Source: Ruegeria sp. ANG-R
GTDB lineage: Bacteria > Pseudomonadota > Alphaproteobacteria > Rhodobacterales > Rhodobacteraceae
Length of the DNA stretch: 64,000 nucleotides
Assembly (NCBI RefSeq): GCF_000813985.1
Contig: NZ_JWLJ01000003.1
Location: 1 to 64,000 of the forward strand
Direction of reading: 5' to 3'
Shown one piece after another: positions 16,828 through 26,929 of the stretch (within the stretch, counting starts at the first letter, position 1; the number at the start of each line of letters is the position of its first letter). The position numbers and the translations under genes are program-made. Under the pieces are notes generated by a model. That model did not search any database. It saw only the letters and a list, made by a program, of their open reading frames with translations, and was not told where the DNA came from.

Positions 16828-17397
16828 ATGGCAGAACGTGAAAACCGCCGGGGCCGTGGTCGTGACCGCGACGAAGCACCGGAATTCGCAGATCGTCTGG
16901 TTGCGATCAACCGTGTGTCGAAAACCGTAAAAGGTGGTAAGCGCTTTGGCTTCGCCGCTCTGGTGGTTGTCGGCGATCAGAAAGGCCGCGTCGGCTTTGG
17001 CAAAGGTAAAGCGAAAGAAGTACCTGAGGCCATCCGTAAGGCGACCGAACAAGCCAAGCGTCAGATGATCCGCGTGCAACTGCGCGAAGGTCGTACCCTG
17101 CACCACGACATCGAGGGCCGTCACGGCGCTGGTAAAGTGGTCATGCGCACCGCACCTGAAGGTACTGGTATCATCGCCGGTGGTCCGATGCGTGCCGTGT
17201 TCGAAATGCTGGGCGTGAAGGACGTTGTGTCCAAGTCGCTGGGCTCACAGAACCCGTACAACATGATCCGCGCCACCATCAACGGCCTGCAGAAAGAGCA
17301 GAGCCCGCGTTCGGTTGCCGCACGTCGTGGCAAAAAGGTTGCTGACATCCTGCCCAAGCGGGACGAAGCACCAGCTGCTGCTGAAGCAGAAGCATAA
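16828..17397 (+). CDS. rpsE: 30S ribosomal protein S5
   Basis: 189 residues. [46 protein letters not shown] is the S5 RNA-binding signature, followed by the S5 C-terminal domain ([32 protein letters not shown]). It has a charged N-terminal extension ([18 protein letters not shown]) and an Ala/Glu tail, both common in alphaproteobacteria. Confidence 0.98.
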   Translation: MAERENRRGRGRDRDEAPEFADRLVAINRVSKTVKGGKRFGFAALVVVGDQKGRVGFGKGKAKEVPEAIRKATEQAKRQMIRVQLREGRTLHHDIEGRHGAGKVVMRTAPEGTGIIAGGPMRAVFEMLGVKDVVSKSLGSQNPYNMIRATINGLQKEQSPRSVAARRGKKVADILPKRDEAPAAAEAEA

Positions 17398-17409
17398 GGA
17401 GAGCGACCC

Positions 17410-17598
17410 ATGGCAAAAACCATCGTCGTCAAGCAGATCGGCTCCCCGATCCGTCGCCCCGCCGAACAGCGCGCAACCCTGATCGGTCTGGGCCTGAACA
17501 AGATGAACCGCACACGCGAGCTGGAAGATACCCCTTCGGTCCGCGGCATGGTCAACAAGATCCCGCATCTTGTTGAGATCATCGAAGAACGCGGTTAA
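17410..17598 (+). CDS. rpmD: 50S ribosomal protein L30
   Basis: 62 residues: [70 protein letters not shown] precedes it. It ends the third block. In the standard spc operon rplO follows at once, but here it is 1.1 kb further. Confidence 0.98.
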   Translation: MAKTIVVKQIGSPIRRPAEQRATLIGLGLNKMNRTRELEDTPSVRGMVNKIPHLVEIIEERG

Positions 17599-17624
17599 GC
17601 GAGAATTCGCTGCAAGCTTCAAGG

Positions 17625-17651
17625 CGCCTCCGACAAAATCGGGGGCGTTTT
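17625..17651 (+). terminator. Intrinsic terminator after rpmD
   Basis: CGCCTCCGA (17625-17633), loop CAAAA, TCGGGGGCG (17639-17647), then TTTT; one G-T pair in the stem. Confidence 0.85.
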
Positions 17652-17714
17652 CGTTTGAGAGCCCTAAAATTCGATTTGGCCGCACTCAATTCAGCTTAGC
17701 AAATCGGATGTACT

Positions 17715-18047
17715 TCAATTTCCGGGCACAACCAGTATCGTCCAATGTCGCGCGTTGGCGATGACTTTGGCCCCTTCTCTTTGTCGGTCGGCCAGCGCGC
17801 CCTTTTCGTGCTTTGGGCAAGCAATTAGGAATGATTTATCGGTAGCAGGCTCGCGAATAGCGGGGTTTTCTTTGATTACTTCACAGACATCCTCAGAAGT
17901 GGGGTAGGGTCTCAATGGCCAAAGCCCAGAAGTGCTTGCCTCAGTATAACTTGTAGTCGTGGGTTCAGAACCGAAGTCCAAATTCGGCGCAGCGCATCCA
18001 CAAGCAGCTGAAAAAAGAAGCGAAACGAGCAGCTTCGAAGAATTCAT
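17715..18047 (-). CDS. Hypothetical small lipoprotein
   Basis: 110 residues. The N-terminus MNSSKLLVSLLFSAACGCA is a short signal peptide with a possible lipobox ending at C16. The rest is polar, with two further cysteines (DVCEVIKEN and LIACPKHEK). No family recognised. Lower GC than its neighbours and opposite in direction to the ribosomal genes, so it is cargo in the rpmD-rplO gap. It ends about 60 bp from the rpmD terminator. Confidence 0.5.
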   Translation of the reverse strand: MNSSKLLVSLLFSAACGCAAPNLDFGSEPTTTSYTEASTSGLWPLRPYPTSEDVCEVIKENPAIREPATDKSFLIACPKHEKGALADRQREGAKVIANARHWTILVVPGN

Positions 18048-18328
18048 ATATGGTCACCATGTAAAGTGCTTTAGATACTCAGTTTTTAACGAGTATTTGA
18101 TGTTTGCTTGCACGTCTAGATTGAAGTGAAATCAAGTTTGATCGTTTCAAGTGATCATTCCCCGCTTGTTGAGGCAGACACCGATTGAGTTATTCCCCCT
18201 TTGCATATCTGCTAGACCAAAACGCGCGTTGTTAGCGGTATCGTCTGCGCCTATCTCGCACTTGTCCAATGAAGGAACAAACAAGTGACCTCGGGGAATA
18301 CGCCCCGACATTCGAAAGGAATAGAGAT

Positions 18329-18544
18329 ATGGCACATACAGCTACACTGACACATGGCGGCTTCAACCTGACCGCTCGTATTGCGAACCTGATTGAGCGC
18401 GTGAAAGTAAATCGCGCCCAGGCTGCGGAATACAACCGCACCTATACCGAGCTTCAGCGTCTGAGCAATCGCGAGTTGGATGATATCGGCCTCCGCCGTT
18501 GCGACATCGCCGACATCGCGCGCGAGCACGCCTACTGCTCATAA
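18329..18544 (+). CDS. DUF1127 (YjiS-like) small protein
   Basis: 71 residues from ATG 18329, chosen because GAAAGGAATAGAG lies upstream; the frame is open further but reaches past the family start. The C-terminal ELQRLSNRELDDIGLRRCDIADIAREHAY is the DUF1127 motif. Such proteins are small and Arg-rich; in alphaproteobacteria some bind RNA or affect phosphate and carbon metabolism, so a post-transcriptional role is plausible but unproven. Preceded by a 281-bp AT-rich gap that should hold its promoter and followed by a terminator. Confidence 0.88.
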   Translation: MAHTATLTHGGFNLTARIANLIERVKVNRAQAAEYNRTYTELQRLSNRELDDIGLRRCDIADIAREHAYCS

Positions 18545-18566
18545 CACTCCCACCACTCACCGACAG

Positions 18567-18592
18567 AGAGGCGCCAATCGGGCGCCTCTTTT
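18567..18592 (+). terminator. Intrinsic terminator of the DUF1127 gene
   Basis: AGAGGCGCC (18567-18575), loop AATCG, GGCGCCTCT (18581-18589), then TTT. A perfect 9-bp stem. Confidence 0.88.
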
Positions 18593-18620
18593 GGTTTCCG
18601 GTGAGGCGCGACAACAAACC

Positions 18621-18649
18621 TTGCAACTGTGGGCACAACGCTGTACAGC
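18621..18649 (+). promoter_or_regulatory. Candidate promoter of rplO-secY-adk
   Basis: TTGCAA (18621-18626), 17-nt spacer, TACAGC (18644-18649), in the gap after the DUF1127 terminator and 97 bp before rplO. Its spacer is not C/A-rich, unlike the other block promoters. Confidence 0.42.
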
Positions 18650-18745
18650 GCTCCGGTGGCATTTTAGCCACGAGAATCAAAATCAAGAAATGCCGTGTTT
18701 GGCCCATCACGCTTCGGGGGTCACATCCGGCTTAGGAGAAGCGAA

Positions 18746-19219
18746 ATGAAACTGAACGAACTGCGCGACAATCCTGGCGCCGCACCGAAACGCACCCGCG
18801 TTGGCCGTGGTCCTGGTTCCGGCAAAGGTAAAATGGGTGGCCGTGGTATCAAAGGCCAGAAATCCCGTTCGGGTGTGGCCATCAATGGCTATGAAGGCGG
18901 CCAGATGCCGCTGTACCAGCGCCTGCCTAAGCGTGGCTTCAACAAGCCGAACCGCAAGGAATTCGCTGTTATCAATCTGGGCCTGATCCAGAAATTCGTC
19001 GACGCCGGCAAGCTGGACGCCAAAGCTGCGATCACCGAGGACGCACTGGTTGCATCCGGACTGGTCCGCCGCAAGCTGGACGGTATCCGCGTTCTGGCCA
19101 AAGGCGAAATCAGCGCCAAAGTGAACCTGGAAGTGACAGGTGCTTCGAAAGCTGCCGTTGAGGCAGTCGAGAAAGCGGGCGGTTCACTGACGGTCACAAA
19201 AGCTGCTGCGGCAGAGTAA
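18746..19219 (+). CDS. rplO: 50S ribosomal protein L15
   Basis: 157 residues from ATG 18746, preceded by [55 protein letters not shown] is the N-terminal extension that threads into the 50[18 protein letters not shown] follows. Late-assembly protein. First gene of the rplO-secY-adk unit. Confidence 0.98.
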   Translation: MKLNELRDNPGAAPKRTRVGRGPGSGKGKMGGRGIKGQKSRSGVAINGYEGGQMPLYQRLPKRGFNKPNRKEFAVINLGLIQKFVDAGKLDAKAAITEDALVASGLVRRKLDGIRVLAKGEISAKVNLEVTGASKAAVEAVEKAGGSLTVTKAAAAE

Positions 19220-19274
19220 GCGCTTGTGAGCGGGCCAAGACCCGCTTACATAGACCTCAGAGTTTTCCAAGACG

Positions 19275-19302
19275 CCGCCCGAGCCGGAAAACGGTTCCGG
19301 GC
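19275..19302 (+). other. Hairpin upstream of secY
   Basis: CCGCCCG plus CCG on the left pairs with CGG plus CCGGGCGG on the right around GAAAA, with a small internal mismatch. It lies 27 bp before the secY start without a T-run. It could tune secY expression relative to rplO. Confidence 0.4.
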
Positions 19303-19328
19303 GGTGTTTGCATAAGAGAGACCGATTT

Positions 19329-20693
19329 ATGGTATCAGCAGCAGAACAAATGGCAGCCAACACAAGCTGGGCTGCTTTGGGCAAAGCCACCGATCTGCGC
19401 AACCGCATCCTGTTCACGCTGGGTTTGTTGATCGTCTATCGCCTGGGCACCTTCATTCCGGTCCCAGGTATCGACGGGCAAGCCCTGCGCGAGTTCATGG
19501 AGCAGGCGGGGCAGGGCATCGGCGGCATGGTTTCGATGTTCACCGGCGGGGCGCTGGGGCGGATGGGTATCTTTGCCCTCGGCATCATGCCCTACATTTC
19601 GGCCTCGATCATCGTGCAGCTGCTGACATCGATGGTCCCCGCGCTTGAGCAACTCAAGAAAGAGGGTGAGCAGGGCCGCAAGAAGATCAATCAATACACC
19701 CGTTTCGGCACCGTGGCGCTGGCCACAGTTCAGGCGTATGGTCTGGCCGTGTCGTTGGAATCGGGCGATCTGGCGACTGATCCGGGGCTCTATTTCCGCA
19801 TGTCGACCATGATCACTCTGGTTGGCGGCACCATGTTCCTGATGTGGCTGGGTGAGCAGATTACCGCGCGCGGCATCGGTAACGGCATCTCTCTGATCAT
19901 CTTCGTCGGCATCATTGCCGAGGTTCCGGCTGCTCTGGCGCAGTTCTTTGCGAGCGGACGCAGCGGTGCGATCAGCCCCGCCGTGATTGTGGGCGTGATC
20001 TTGATGGTGATCGCCGTGATTACCTTTGTGGTGTTCATGGAACGTGCCTTGCGCAAGATCCACATCCAATATCCGCGCCGTCAGGCCGGTATGAAGGTCT
20101 ATGAGGGCGGCTCGAGCCACCTCCCGGTCAAGGTAAACCCGGCGGGCGTGATCCCGGCGATCTTTGCCAGCTCGCTGCTGTTGCTGCCGGTAACGATCTC
20201 GACCTTCTCCTCAGGTGCCACCAATGGCCCGGTGATGTCGTGGCTTCTGGCCAACTTCGGACCCGGACAGCCGCTGTACTTGCTGTTCTTCGCTTCGATG
20301 ATCGTGTTCTTCGCTTATTTCTACACGTTCAACGTGTCATTCAAACCGGACGACGTGGCGGACAACCTGAAAAAGCAGAACGGTTTTGTGCCGGGTATCC
20401 GTCCGGGCAAGAAAACTGCCGAGTATCTGGAATACGTGGTTAACCGCGTGTTGGTTCTGGGTTCGGCCTATCTGGCCGCCGTCTGTCTGTTGCCTGAAAT
20501 CCTGCGGGGCCAGTTTGCCATTCCGTTCTATTTCGGCGGCACATCGGTTCTGATTATCGTCTCGGTGACCATGGATACGATCCAACAGGTCCAGAGCCAC
20601 CTGCTGGCGCATCAATACGAAGGGCTGATTGAAAAGTCCCAGCTGCGCGGCAAAAGCAAGAAACGCGGCAGAAAGGGAGCTGCTCGTCGATGA
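19329..20693 (+). CDS. secY: Protein translocase subunit SecY
   Basis: 454 residues from ATG 19329 after AGAGAGACC. Ten membrane segments are visible, starting with [25 protein letters not shown]; the plug region [33 protein letters not shown] is intact; the cytoplasmic loop [15 protein letters not shown] and the C-terminal [14 protein letters not shown] are conserved. It forms the SecYEG channel in the inner membrane. It overlaps adk by four bases. Confidence 0.98.
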   Translation: MVSAAEQMAANTSWAALGKATDLRNRILFTLGLLIVYRLGTFIPVPGIDGQALREFMEQAGQGIGGMVSMFTGGALGRMGIFALGIMPYISASIIVQLLTSMVPALEQLKKEGEQGRKKINQYTRFGTVALATVQAYGLAVSLESGDLATDPGLYFRMSTMITLVGGTMFLMWLGEQITARGIGNGISLIIFVGIIAEVPAALAQFFASGRSGAISPAVIVGVILMVIAVITFVVFMERALRKIHIQYPRRQAGMKVYEGGSSHLPVKVNPAGVIPAIFASSLLLLPVTISTFSSGATNGPVMSWLLANFGPGQPLYLLFFASMIVFFAYFYTFNVSFKPDDVADNLKKQNGFVPGIRPGKKTAEYLEYVVNRVLVLGSAYLAAVCLLPEILRGQFAIPFYFGGTSVLIIVSVTMDTIQQVQSHLLAHQYEGLIEKSQLRGKSKKRGRKGAARR

Positions 20694-21265
20694 ACATCAT
20701 TCTTCTCGGCCCCCCGGGGGCAGGCAAAGGCACGCAAGCCCAGCACTTGGTTGAAACCCGTGGCATGGTGCAGCTGAGCACCGGCGACATGCTGCGCGAG
20801 GCCAGAACCTCGGGTACGGAGATGGGCCAGAAGGTTGCTGCAATCATGGATGCAGGCAAGCTGGTCACGGATGAGATCGTGATCGGTCTGATCGAAGAGA
20901 AGCTGATGACCGAAAAAGGCGCCGGCTTCATCTTTGACGGCTTCCCCCGCACGCTGGCACAGGCGGATGCTCTGGCTGCATTGTTGGCCAAGTTGGGCCA
21001 ATCGTTGCACACGGTCATCGAGATGCGAGTCGAGGACGACGTTCTGGTAGAACGCATCGTCAACCGGGCCGAAGAAGCACGCGCTGCGGGGAAACCTGTG
21101 CGGGCGGATGACAATGAAGAAAGCGTGCGAATCCGATTGATGGAGTATTACAAGAAGACCGCTCCACTGATCGGGTACTACCACGCCAAGGGCGACCTGC
21201 GCCCGGTTAATGGTCTGGCAAGTATCGAAGAAGTCACCGCCTCGATCGAGGCGATTCTGGGCTGA
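20690..21265 (+). CDS. adk: Adenylate kinase
   Basis: 191 residues. P-loop [10 protein letters not shown] at 7-16, [16 protein letters not shown], and a LID reduced to [20 protein letters not shown], so this is the short form without a zinc-binding lid, as in many alphaproteobacteria. It catalyses ATP + AMP = 2 ADP. The secY-adk pairing is a common bacterial arrangement; here adk is followed directly by a promoter candidate for rpsM. Confidence 0.97.
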   Translation: MNIILLGPPGAGKGTQAQHLVETRGMVQLSTGDMLREARTSGTEMGQKVAAIMDAGKLVTDEIVIGLIEEKLMTEKGAGFIFDGFPRTLAQADALAALLAKLGQSLHTVIEMRVEDDVLVERIVNRAEEARAAGKPVRADDNEESVRIRLMEYYKKTAPLIGYYHAKGDLRPVNGLASIEEVTASIEAILG

Positions 21266-21279
21266 CTTCAGGTTGGGGC

Positions 21280-21308
21280 TTGACGGCCCCACCAAAAGCC
21301 CATATCGA
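21280..21308 (+). promoter_or_regulatory. Candidate promoter of rpsM-rpsK-rpoA-rplQ
   Basis: TTGACG (21280-21285), 17-nt spacer GCCCCACCAAAAGCCCA, TATCGA (21303-21308). A leader of about 150 nt with GC-rich stems follows. It shares the C/A-rich spacer with the rpsJ, rplB and rpmC candidates. Confidence 0.62.
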
Positions 21309-21466
21309 CCCCCATCCCTAAAGGGAATCAAGACCGCGTGCGGGATTCGTCCCCTACGCCCCGACCACCTCGAATAATGCTGAACCCTCTGGCCACACTG
21401 CCACGGTAAAGCGTTGTGAAAAAAGGTTCTGGAGTTACGGAACCGCAACGAAAAGGAAAGTGACAC

Positions 21467-21835
21467 GTGGCACGTATTGCCGGCGTAAACATCCCGACTG
21501 CAAAGCGGGTACCAATCGCCCTCACATATATCACCGGTATCGGAAACACCTCGGCCAAAGCGATCTGCGAAGCCGTAGGCATTGAAGCGCACCGTCGCGT
21601 CAACGAACTGTCCGACGCCGAAGTTCTGGCCATCCGCGAGCACATCGATGCGAACTTCACCGTCGAAGGTGACCTGCGTCGTGAAGTTCAGATGAACGTC
21701 AAGCGCCTGATGGACCTGGGCTGCTATCGCGGTCTGCGTCACCGCCGCAACCTGCCGGTTCGCGGTCAGCGTACCCACACCAATGCTCGTACCCGCAAAG
21801 GCCCCGCAAAGGCCATTGCCGGTAAGAAGAAATAA
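21467..21835 (+). CDS. rpsM: 30S ribosomal protein S13
   Basis: 122 residues with a GTG start at 21467, after [36 protein letters not shown] and the C-terminal [22 protein letters not shown] are diagnostic. S13 contacts L5 and the P-site tRNA. First gene of the alpha-type operon; no rpmJ precedes it here. Confidence 0.98.
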   Translation: MARIAGVNIPTAKRVPIALTYITGIGNTSAKAICEAVGIEAHRRVNELSDAEVLAIREHIDANFTVEGDLRREVQMNVKRLMDLGCYRGLRHRRNLPVRGQRTHTNARTRKGPAKAIAGKKK

Positions 21836-21850
21836 GGGAGGGTCTGACCG

Positions 21851-22240
21851 ATGGCACGCGATAAGACTCGCATCAAGCGCAAAGAGCGCAAGAACATCGC
21901 ATCGGGCGTTGCCCATGTGAACTCGACCTTCAACAACACCAAGATCCTGATCTCGGACGTACAGGGCAACGCCATTTCGTGGTCGTCTGCCGGTACCATG
22001 GGCTTCAAAGGATCGCGGAAATCGACACCCTACGCCGCTCAGATGGCTGCAGAAGATGCAGGCAAAAAGGCGCAGGACCATGGCGTCAAGACGCTGGAAG
22101 TCGAAGTTCAGGGCCCCGGTTCGGGCCGTGAATCGGCTCTGCGTGCGCTGGCCGCAGTGGGCTTCAACATCACGTCGATCCGCGACGTGACACCGATCGC
22201 TCACAACGGCTGCCGTCCGCCGAAGCGCCGCCGCGTCTAA
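21851..22240 (+). CDS. rpsK: 30S ribosomal protein S11
   Basis: 129 residues: [46 protein letters not shown] and VKGPGSGRE-type loop ([16 protein letters not shown]), ending [18 protein letters not shown]. 30S platform protein next to the E-site mRNA. rpsD is not in this cluster. Confidence 0.98.
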   Translation: MARDKTRIKRKERKNIASGVAHVNSTFNNTKILISDVQGNAISWSSAGTMGFKGSRKSTPYAAQMAAEDAGKKAQDHGVKTLEVEVQGPGSGRESALRALAAVGFNITSIRDVTPIAHNGCRPPKRRRV

Positions 22241-22355
22241 GCGATTTTGAATTCAGCTGGGGCCCGCGTTTTCGCACGGCCCCAGCACGTCATTTTGAAC
22301 CTCGGGCGTCTGCACCTTGTTGGTCATGGGGCGCGGACAGGAATGGAGGGATTAC

Positions 22356-23372
22356 ATGATCCACAAGAATTGGGCAGAATTGATCAAGCCGACCCAGCTT
22401 GACGGCAAGCCGGGCAACGACCCTGCACGTCAGGCAACCCTGGTTGCCGAGCCGCTGGAGCGTGGCTTTGGTCTGACTCTGGGTAACGCGCTGCGCCGCG
22501 TTCTGATGAGCAGCTTGCAAGGCGCGGCCATCACCAGCGTTCAGATCGACAACGTCCTGCACGAGTTCTCGAGCGTGGCGGGCGTACGTGAAGACGTCAC
22601 CGACATCATTCTGAACCTCAAAGGCGTGTCGCTGCGCATGGAAGTCGAAGGCCCCAAGCGCCTGTCGATCAATGCCAAAGGCCCTGCCGTCGTCACCGCT
22701 GGCGACATCAGCGAAAGCGCTGGCATCGAGGTTCTGAACCGCGATCACGTCATTTGCCACCTGGATGATGGCGCTGACCTGTTCATGGAACTGACCGTCA
22801 ACACCGGCAAAGGCTACGTCTCGGCTGAGAAGAACAAGCCCGAAGATGCACCCATCGGCCTGATCCCGATCGACGCGATCTATTCGCCGGTCAAAAAGGT
22901 TGCCTATGACGTCCAGCCGACCCGTGAAGGTCAGGTTCTGGACTATGACAAGCTGACCCTGAAGATCGACACCGACGGTTCGATCACGCCCGAAGATGCT
23001 CTGGCCTTCGCCGCGCGTATCCTGCAGGACCAGCTGTCGATCTTCGTCAACTTCGACGAGCCGGAATCGGCTGGCCGTCAGGACGAAGACGATGGTCTGG
23101 AGTTCAATCCGCTGCTGCTGAAGAAAGTGGACGAGCTGGAATTGTCGGTCCGTTCGGCAAACTGCCTCAAGAACGACAACATCGTTTACATCGGCGACCT
23201 GATCCAGAAGACCGAAGCCGAGATGCTGCGCACTCCGAACTTTGGCCGCAAGTCGCTGAACGAGATCAAAGAAGTGCTGTCCGGCATGGGTCTGCACCTC
23301 GGCATGGATGTCGAGGATTGGCCGCCCGACAACATCGAAGATCTGGCGAAGAAATTCGAAGACGCGTTCTAA
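22356..23372 (+). CDS. rpoA: DNA-directed RNA polymerase alpha subunit
   Basis: 338 residues from ATG 22356 after [48 protein letters not shown] (assembly region). [57 protein letters not shown], which binds UP elements and activators. Two upstream in-frame starts exist, but length and homology support this one. Confidence 0.99.
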   Translation: MIHKNWAELIKPTQLDGKPGNDPARQATLVAEPLERGFGLTLGNALRRVLMSSLQGAAITSVQIDNVLHEFSSVAGVREDVTDIILNLKGVSLRMEVEGPKRLSINAKGPAVVTAGDISESAGIEVLNRDHVICHLDDGADLFMELTVNTGKGYVSAEKNKPEDAPIGLIPIDAIYSPVKKVAYDVQPTREGQVLDYDKLTLKIDTDGSITPEDALAFAARILQDQLSIFVNFDEPESAGRQDEDDGLEFNPLLLKKVDELELSVRSANCLKNDNIVYIGDLIQKTEAEMLRTPNFGRKSLNEIKEVLSGMGLHLGMDVEDWPPDNIEDLAKKFEDAF

Positions 23373-23502
23373 GCGCGTCTTCCCAAATGCCCGGCCCGAA
23401 TTGGGACTATCCGGGGACCGTATGGGCACTTCCGCCCCAAGGAGAGCCGGTGACACGCATCGCCGGCCAGACAAAGCAAAACGCGAAAGAAGGAACTAGA
23501 AA

Positions 23503-23925
23503 ATGCGTCACGCACGTGGTTATCGCCGCCTGAACCGTACTCATGAGCACCGCAAAGCTCTGTTTGCGAACATGGCTGGCTCGCTCATCGAACATGAGCA
23601 GATCAAAACAACTCTGCCCAAGGCAAAAGAACTGCGCCCGATCATCGAAAAGCTGGTCACTTTGGGCAAGCGCGGCGACCTGCACGCCCGCCGTCAGGCC
23701 GCAGCACAGCTGAAAGAAGACAAAGACGTCGCAAAGCTGTTCGAAGTTCTGGGCCCCCGCTACGCCGAGCGTCAGGGCGGTTATGTCCGCATCCTGAAAG
23801 CAGGCTTCCGCTATGGCGACATGGCACCGATGGCGATCATCGAATTCGTTGATCGTGACGTCGACGCCAAAGGCGCGGCTGACAAAGCCCGCGTTGCCGC
23901 CGAAGAGGCCGCAGACGAAGAATAA
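23503..23925 (+). CDS. rplQ: 50S ribosomal protein L17
   Basis: 140 residues: [58 protein letters not shown], and the closing [26 protein letters not shown] plus an acidic tail. Last gene of the ribosomal super-cluster, followed by a terminator. Confidence 0.98.
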   Translation: MRHARGYRRLNRTHEHRKALFANMAGSLIEHEQIKTTLPKAKELRPIIEKLVTLGKRGDLHARRQAAAQLKEDKDVAKLFEVLGPRYAERQGGYVRILKAGFRYGDMAPMAIIEFVDRDVDAKGAADKARVAAEEAADEE

Positions 23926-23951
23926 GAAAGCCCGCGGCTTTCCGAATTTAG

Positions 23952-23986
23952 CCCCCGCGCCTTCGGCGCGGGGGTTCTTCTTTTTT
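23952..23986 (+). terminator. Intrinsic terminator after rplQ
   Basis: CCCCCGCGCC (23952-23961), loop TTC, GGCGCGGGGG (23965-23974), then TTCTTCTTTTTT. Confidence 0.95.
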
Positions 23987-24122
23987 GGGCATGGCAGAAC
24001 GGGCAGGGTTAGCCTGATGTCGTATTTGAACATGTTCCAGTGGATTCTCAGGACGAAAGCCGCGCTTGCATTGCTGGGCGAGTGGACGCATATCCATCGG
24101 GTCCTTTTAGTTTGAGGTCCGA

Positions 24123-25508
24123 ATGTTACGTGCGTCCCTTTTTGCCTTTCTCTTAGTGTGCGCATCCATGGCCACGGCAGAAACCCGCGTGCCCAAGTCG
24201 CAGGCTGAAATCAGCTTTGGCTTTGCTCCGGTGGTCAAGCAGGCCTCGCCTGCCGTCGTTAACATCTATGCCAAGATCGTTCGGCAAGGACGGGCCAATC
24301 CATTTTTCTCGGACCCGTTCTTTCGGGATTTTCTGGGTCGCGGCTTTGGCGAATCCCGTCCTCGGGTGCAGAACTCGCTGGGGTCCGGGGTGGTTCTGTC
24401 TGCAGATGGGTATGTGGTCTCAAACTTCCATGTTGTTGGCACCGCGACCGAAATTCGGGTGGTGACGACCGACCGGCGGGAGTATTCGGCCACTGTGGTT
24501 CTGGGTGACAAGGAAAGCGACATTGCGATCTTGCGGCTGAACGAGGCCAACGACCTGCCTTTCCTGCAGATGCGCGATTCCGATCAGGTTGAGGTCGGTG
24601 AATTGACCCTGGCCATCGGCAACCCGTTCGGCGTGGGGCAGACCGTGTCATCGGGCATTATCTCAGGGCTTGCGCGCACCGGAACCGCAACCGGAAACGC
24701 GCGCGGGTACTTCATTCAGACAGATGCGGCGATCAACCCAGGTAATTCCGGTGGCGCGCTGATCGATGTAAATGGGGACCTGATCGGCATTAATACCTCA
24801 ATCCTGACACGGTCGGGCGGGTCGAACGGGATCGGTTTTGCCATCCCCGCCAATCTGGTGGCCGAGTTCCTGCGTCAGGCGCAGGCGGGCAACGAAAATT
24901 TCATCAGTCCCTGGGCGGGAATGGCCGGCCAGCACATGAGCGCGGATATTGCCGAGTCGCTGGGTATGGTCATCCCCTTGGGCGTCGTGATTTCCGACTT
25001 GCATGAACTGAGCCCGCTGGCCGAAGCAGGCCTGCGGGTCGGGGATGTTGTCACCCATGTGGACGGGGGTGAGGTGAACTCTCCGGCCGAGATGAAATTC
25101 CGTATGGTGGTCGCCGGAGTTGGTGGAAAGTCGGTCCTGACCCGGCTGCGTGGCGAAGATCGCTCGGACATCGAAGTGGCGTTGATCAAAGCACCTGAAA
25201 CACCGGCTGCCGACGAAACCACATTGGATGAGGATACGGCGCTGCCTGGGTTGATAGTGTCCGGGATCAATCCGGCGGTCATCGTGCGGCTTGGTCTGAC
25301 ATTGTCTCAAACCGGGGTTGTCGTTGTTGACCCCGGCCCCTACGGCGCAAGGGCCGGACTACGCGCGGGCGATGTTTTGAAAAATATCGACGACACCGAT
25401 GTCGACACTCCCGCGGATGTCCTGCAGGCCCTCACCGAGCCGGGCCGCCGGGTTCGGGTCGAGATTGAACGGGCCGGCCGTTCAGTTTCCTTGCGGTTCC
25501 GGCTGTGA
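24123..25508 (+). CDS. Do-like periplasmic serine protease (DegQ/HtrA family)
   Basis: 461 residues. Signal peptide to about residue 20 (cut after ATA), then a trypsin-like domain with the triad H103 (VVSNFHVVG), D133 (ESDIAIL) and S209 (INPGNSGGAL), and two PDZ domains at about 275-360 and 375-460. HtrA proteases degrade or refold damaged envelope proteins. The motif around the His is SNFHV rather than the common TNNHV. It is co-directional with rarA three bases downstream and probably forms an operon with it. Confidence 0.93.
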   Translation: MLRASLFAFLLVCASMATAETRVPKSQAEISFGFAPVVKQASPAVVNIYAKIVRQGRANPFFSDPFFRDFLGRGFGESRPRVQNSLGSGVVLSADGYVVSNFHVVGTATEIRVVTTDRREYSATVVLGDKESDIAILRLNEANDLPFLQMRDSDQVEVGELTLAIGNPFGVGQTVSSGIISGLARTGTATGNARGYFIQTDAAINPGNSGGALIDVNGDLIGINTSILTRSGGSNGIGFAIPANLVAEFLRQAQAGNENFISPWAGMAGQHMSADIAESLGMVIPLGVVISDLHELSPLAEAGLRVGDVVTHVDGGEVNSPAEMKFRMVVAGVGGKSVLTRLRGEDRSDIEVALIKAPETPAADETTLDEDTALPGLIVSGINPAVIVRLGLTLSQTGVVVVDPGPYGARAGLRAGDVLKNIDDTDVDTPADVLQALTEPGRRVRVEIERAGRSVSLRFRL

Positions 25509-25511
25509 CCC

Positions 25512-26825
25512 GTGAGTGATCTGTTCGATACCGGGCCCGCCGAAGCCACCGCGTCGCCGCATCGGCCGCTGGCAGATCGCTTGCGCCCACAATCATTGCC
25601 CGAGGTGATCGGGCAAGAGCAGGTGTTGGGGCCGGATGCGCCGTTGGGGGTGATGCTGGCCTCGGGCAGCTTGTCGAGCCTGATCTTCTGGGGCCCGCCC
25701 GGCGTGGGCAAGACAACCATTGCCAGGTTGCTGGCGCAGGAAACCGATCTGCATTTCGTTCAGATCAGCGCGATCTTCACTGGTGTCCCGGACCTCAAGA
25801 AGGTGTTCGAGGCCGCCAAGATCCGTCGGCAGAACGGGCAGGGTACCTTGTTGTTTGTTGACGAAATCCATCGGTTCAACAAGGCGCAGCAGGATGGGTT
25901 CCTGCCTCATATGGAAGACGGTACGATCTTGCTGGTTGGGGCGACCACTGAAAACCCCTCGTTCGAACTGAACGCAGCGGTTCTCAGCCGGTCTCAGGTG
26001 TTGGTGCTGGAGCGGCTCAGCCTCGCCGATCTTGAGCGTTTGACCCAACGTGCCGAGAAAGAGCTGGACCGGGCATTGCCCCTGACCCCTGCGGCCCGCG
26101 ACGCGTTGCAGGAGATGGCGGATGGTGACGGGCGTGCACTGTTGAACCTGATCGAACAGGTTGCTGCCTGGAAAGTGGATGCCGCTCTGGACCCGGATGC
26201 ATTATCGACGCGCCTGATGCGGCGGGCTGCAAAGTACGACAAATCGGGAGATGAACATTACAATCTGATCTCGGCGTTGCACAAATCGGTCCGCGGATCG
26301 GACCCGGACGCCGCACTCTATTGGTTCGCGCGGATGCTGACCGGCGGGGAAGACCCACGCTATCTGGCGCGGAGGATCACCAGGATGGCGGTCGAGGATA
26401 TCGGTTTGGCTGATCCTCAAGCGCAGTCCATCTGTCTGCACAGCTGGGAAACTTACGAGCGGTTGGGATCGCCCGAGGGCGAGTTGGCTTTGGCGCAGGC
26501 AGTCGTCTATCTGGCGCTCGCTCCGAAATCGAACGGAGCTTACGTGGGATACAAGGCGGCGATGCGTCTGGCCAAGCAATCTGGCAGCGAACCTCCACCC
26601 AAACATATCCTGAACGCACCGACATCTTTAATGAAGGATCAGGGGTATGGCGCAGGTTACGCCTATGATCACGACGCCGAGGATGGGTTCTCGGGCCAGA
26701 ACTATTTCCCGGATGAGATGAAGCGCCCGGTTCTCTATCAGCCGGTCGAGCGTGGCTTTGAACGCGAACTAAAAAAGCGGCTTGAGTATTTCGCCAAGCT
26801 GAGGACACAGCGCAATCCGGGGTAG
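25512..26825 (+). CDS. rarA: Replication-associated recombination protein A (RarA/MgsA AAA+ ATPase)
   Basis: 437 residues from GTG 25512. Clamp-loader-like AAA+ core with Walker A GPPGVGKTT (61-69), Walker B LLFVDEIHRF (about 113-122), sensor GATTENPSFE, and the C-terminal tetramerisation part with RHYNLISALHKSVRGSDPDAALYW-like sequence and GYKAAMRLA. RarA acts at stalled or gapped forks with SSB and RecA. No ribosome binding site is obvious; translation is probably coupled to the protease gene. Confidence 0.96.
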   Translation: MSDLFDTGPAEATASPHRPLADRLRPQSLPEVIGQEQVLGPDAPLGVMLASGSLSSLIFWGPPGVGKTTIARLLAQETDLHFVQISAIFTGVPDLKKVFEAAKIRRQNGQGTLLFVDEIHRFNKAQQDGFLPHMEDGTILLVGATTENPSFELNAAVLSRSQVLVLERLSLADLERLTQRAEKELDRALPLTPAARDALQEMADGDGRALLNLIEQVAAWKVDAALDPDALSTRLMRRAAKYDKSGDEHYNLISALHKSVRGSDPDAALYWFARMLTGGEDPRYLARRITRMAVEDIGLADPQAQSICLHSWETYERLGSPEGELALAQAVVYLALAPKSNGAYVGYKAAMRLAKQSGSEPPPKHILNAPTSLMKDQGYGAGYAYDHDAEDGFSGQNYFPDEMKRPVLYQPVERGFERELKKRLEYFAKLRTQRNPG

Positions 26826-26929
26826 GCTTGACTCTGCACCCGATGCGCGCGACAGACGCGCATGATTTCTAAGGCACTGAAACAAGCACAATCCGGGCGG
26901 ATCGACCGTGCGGAACAAGGGGCAATGGC

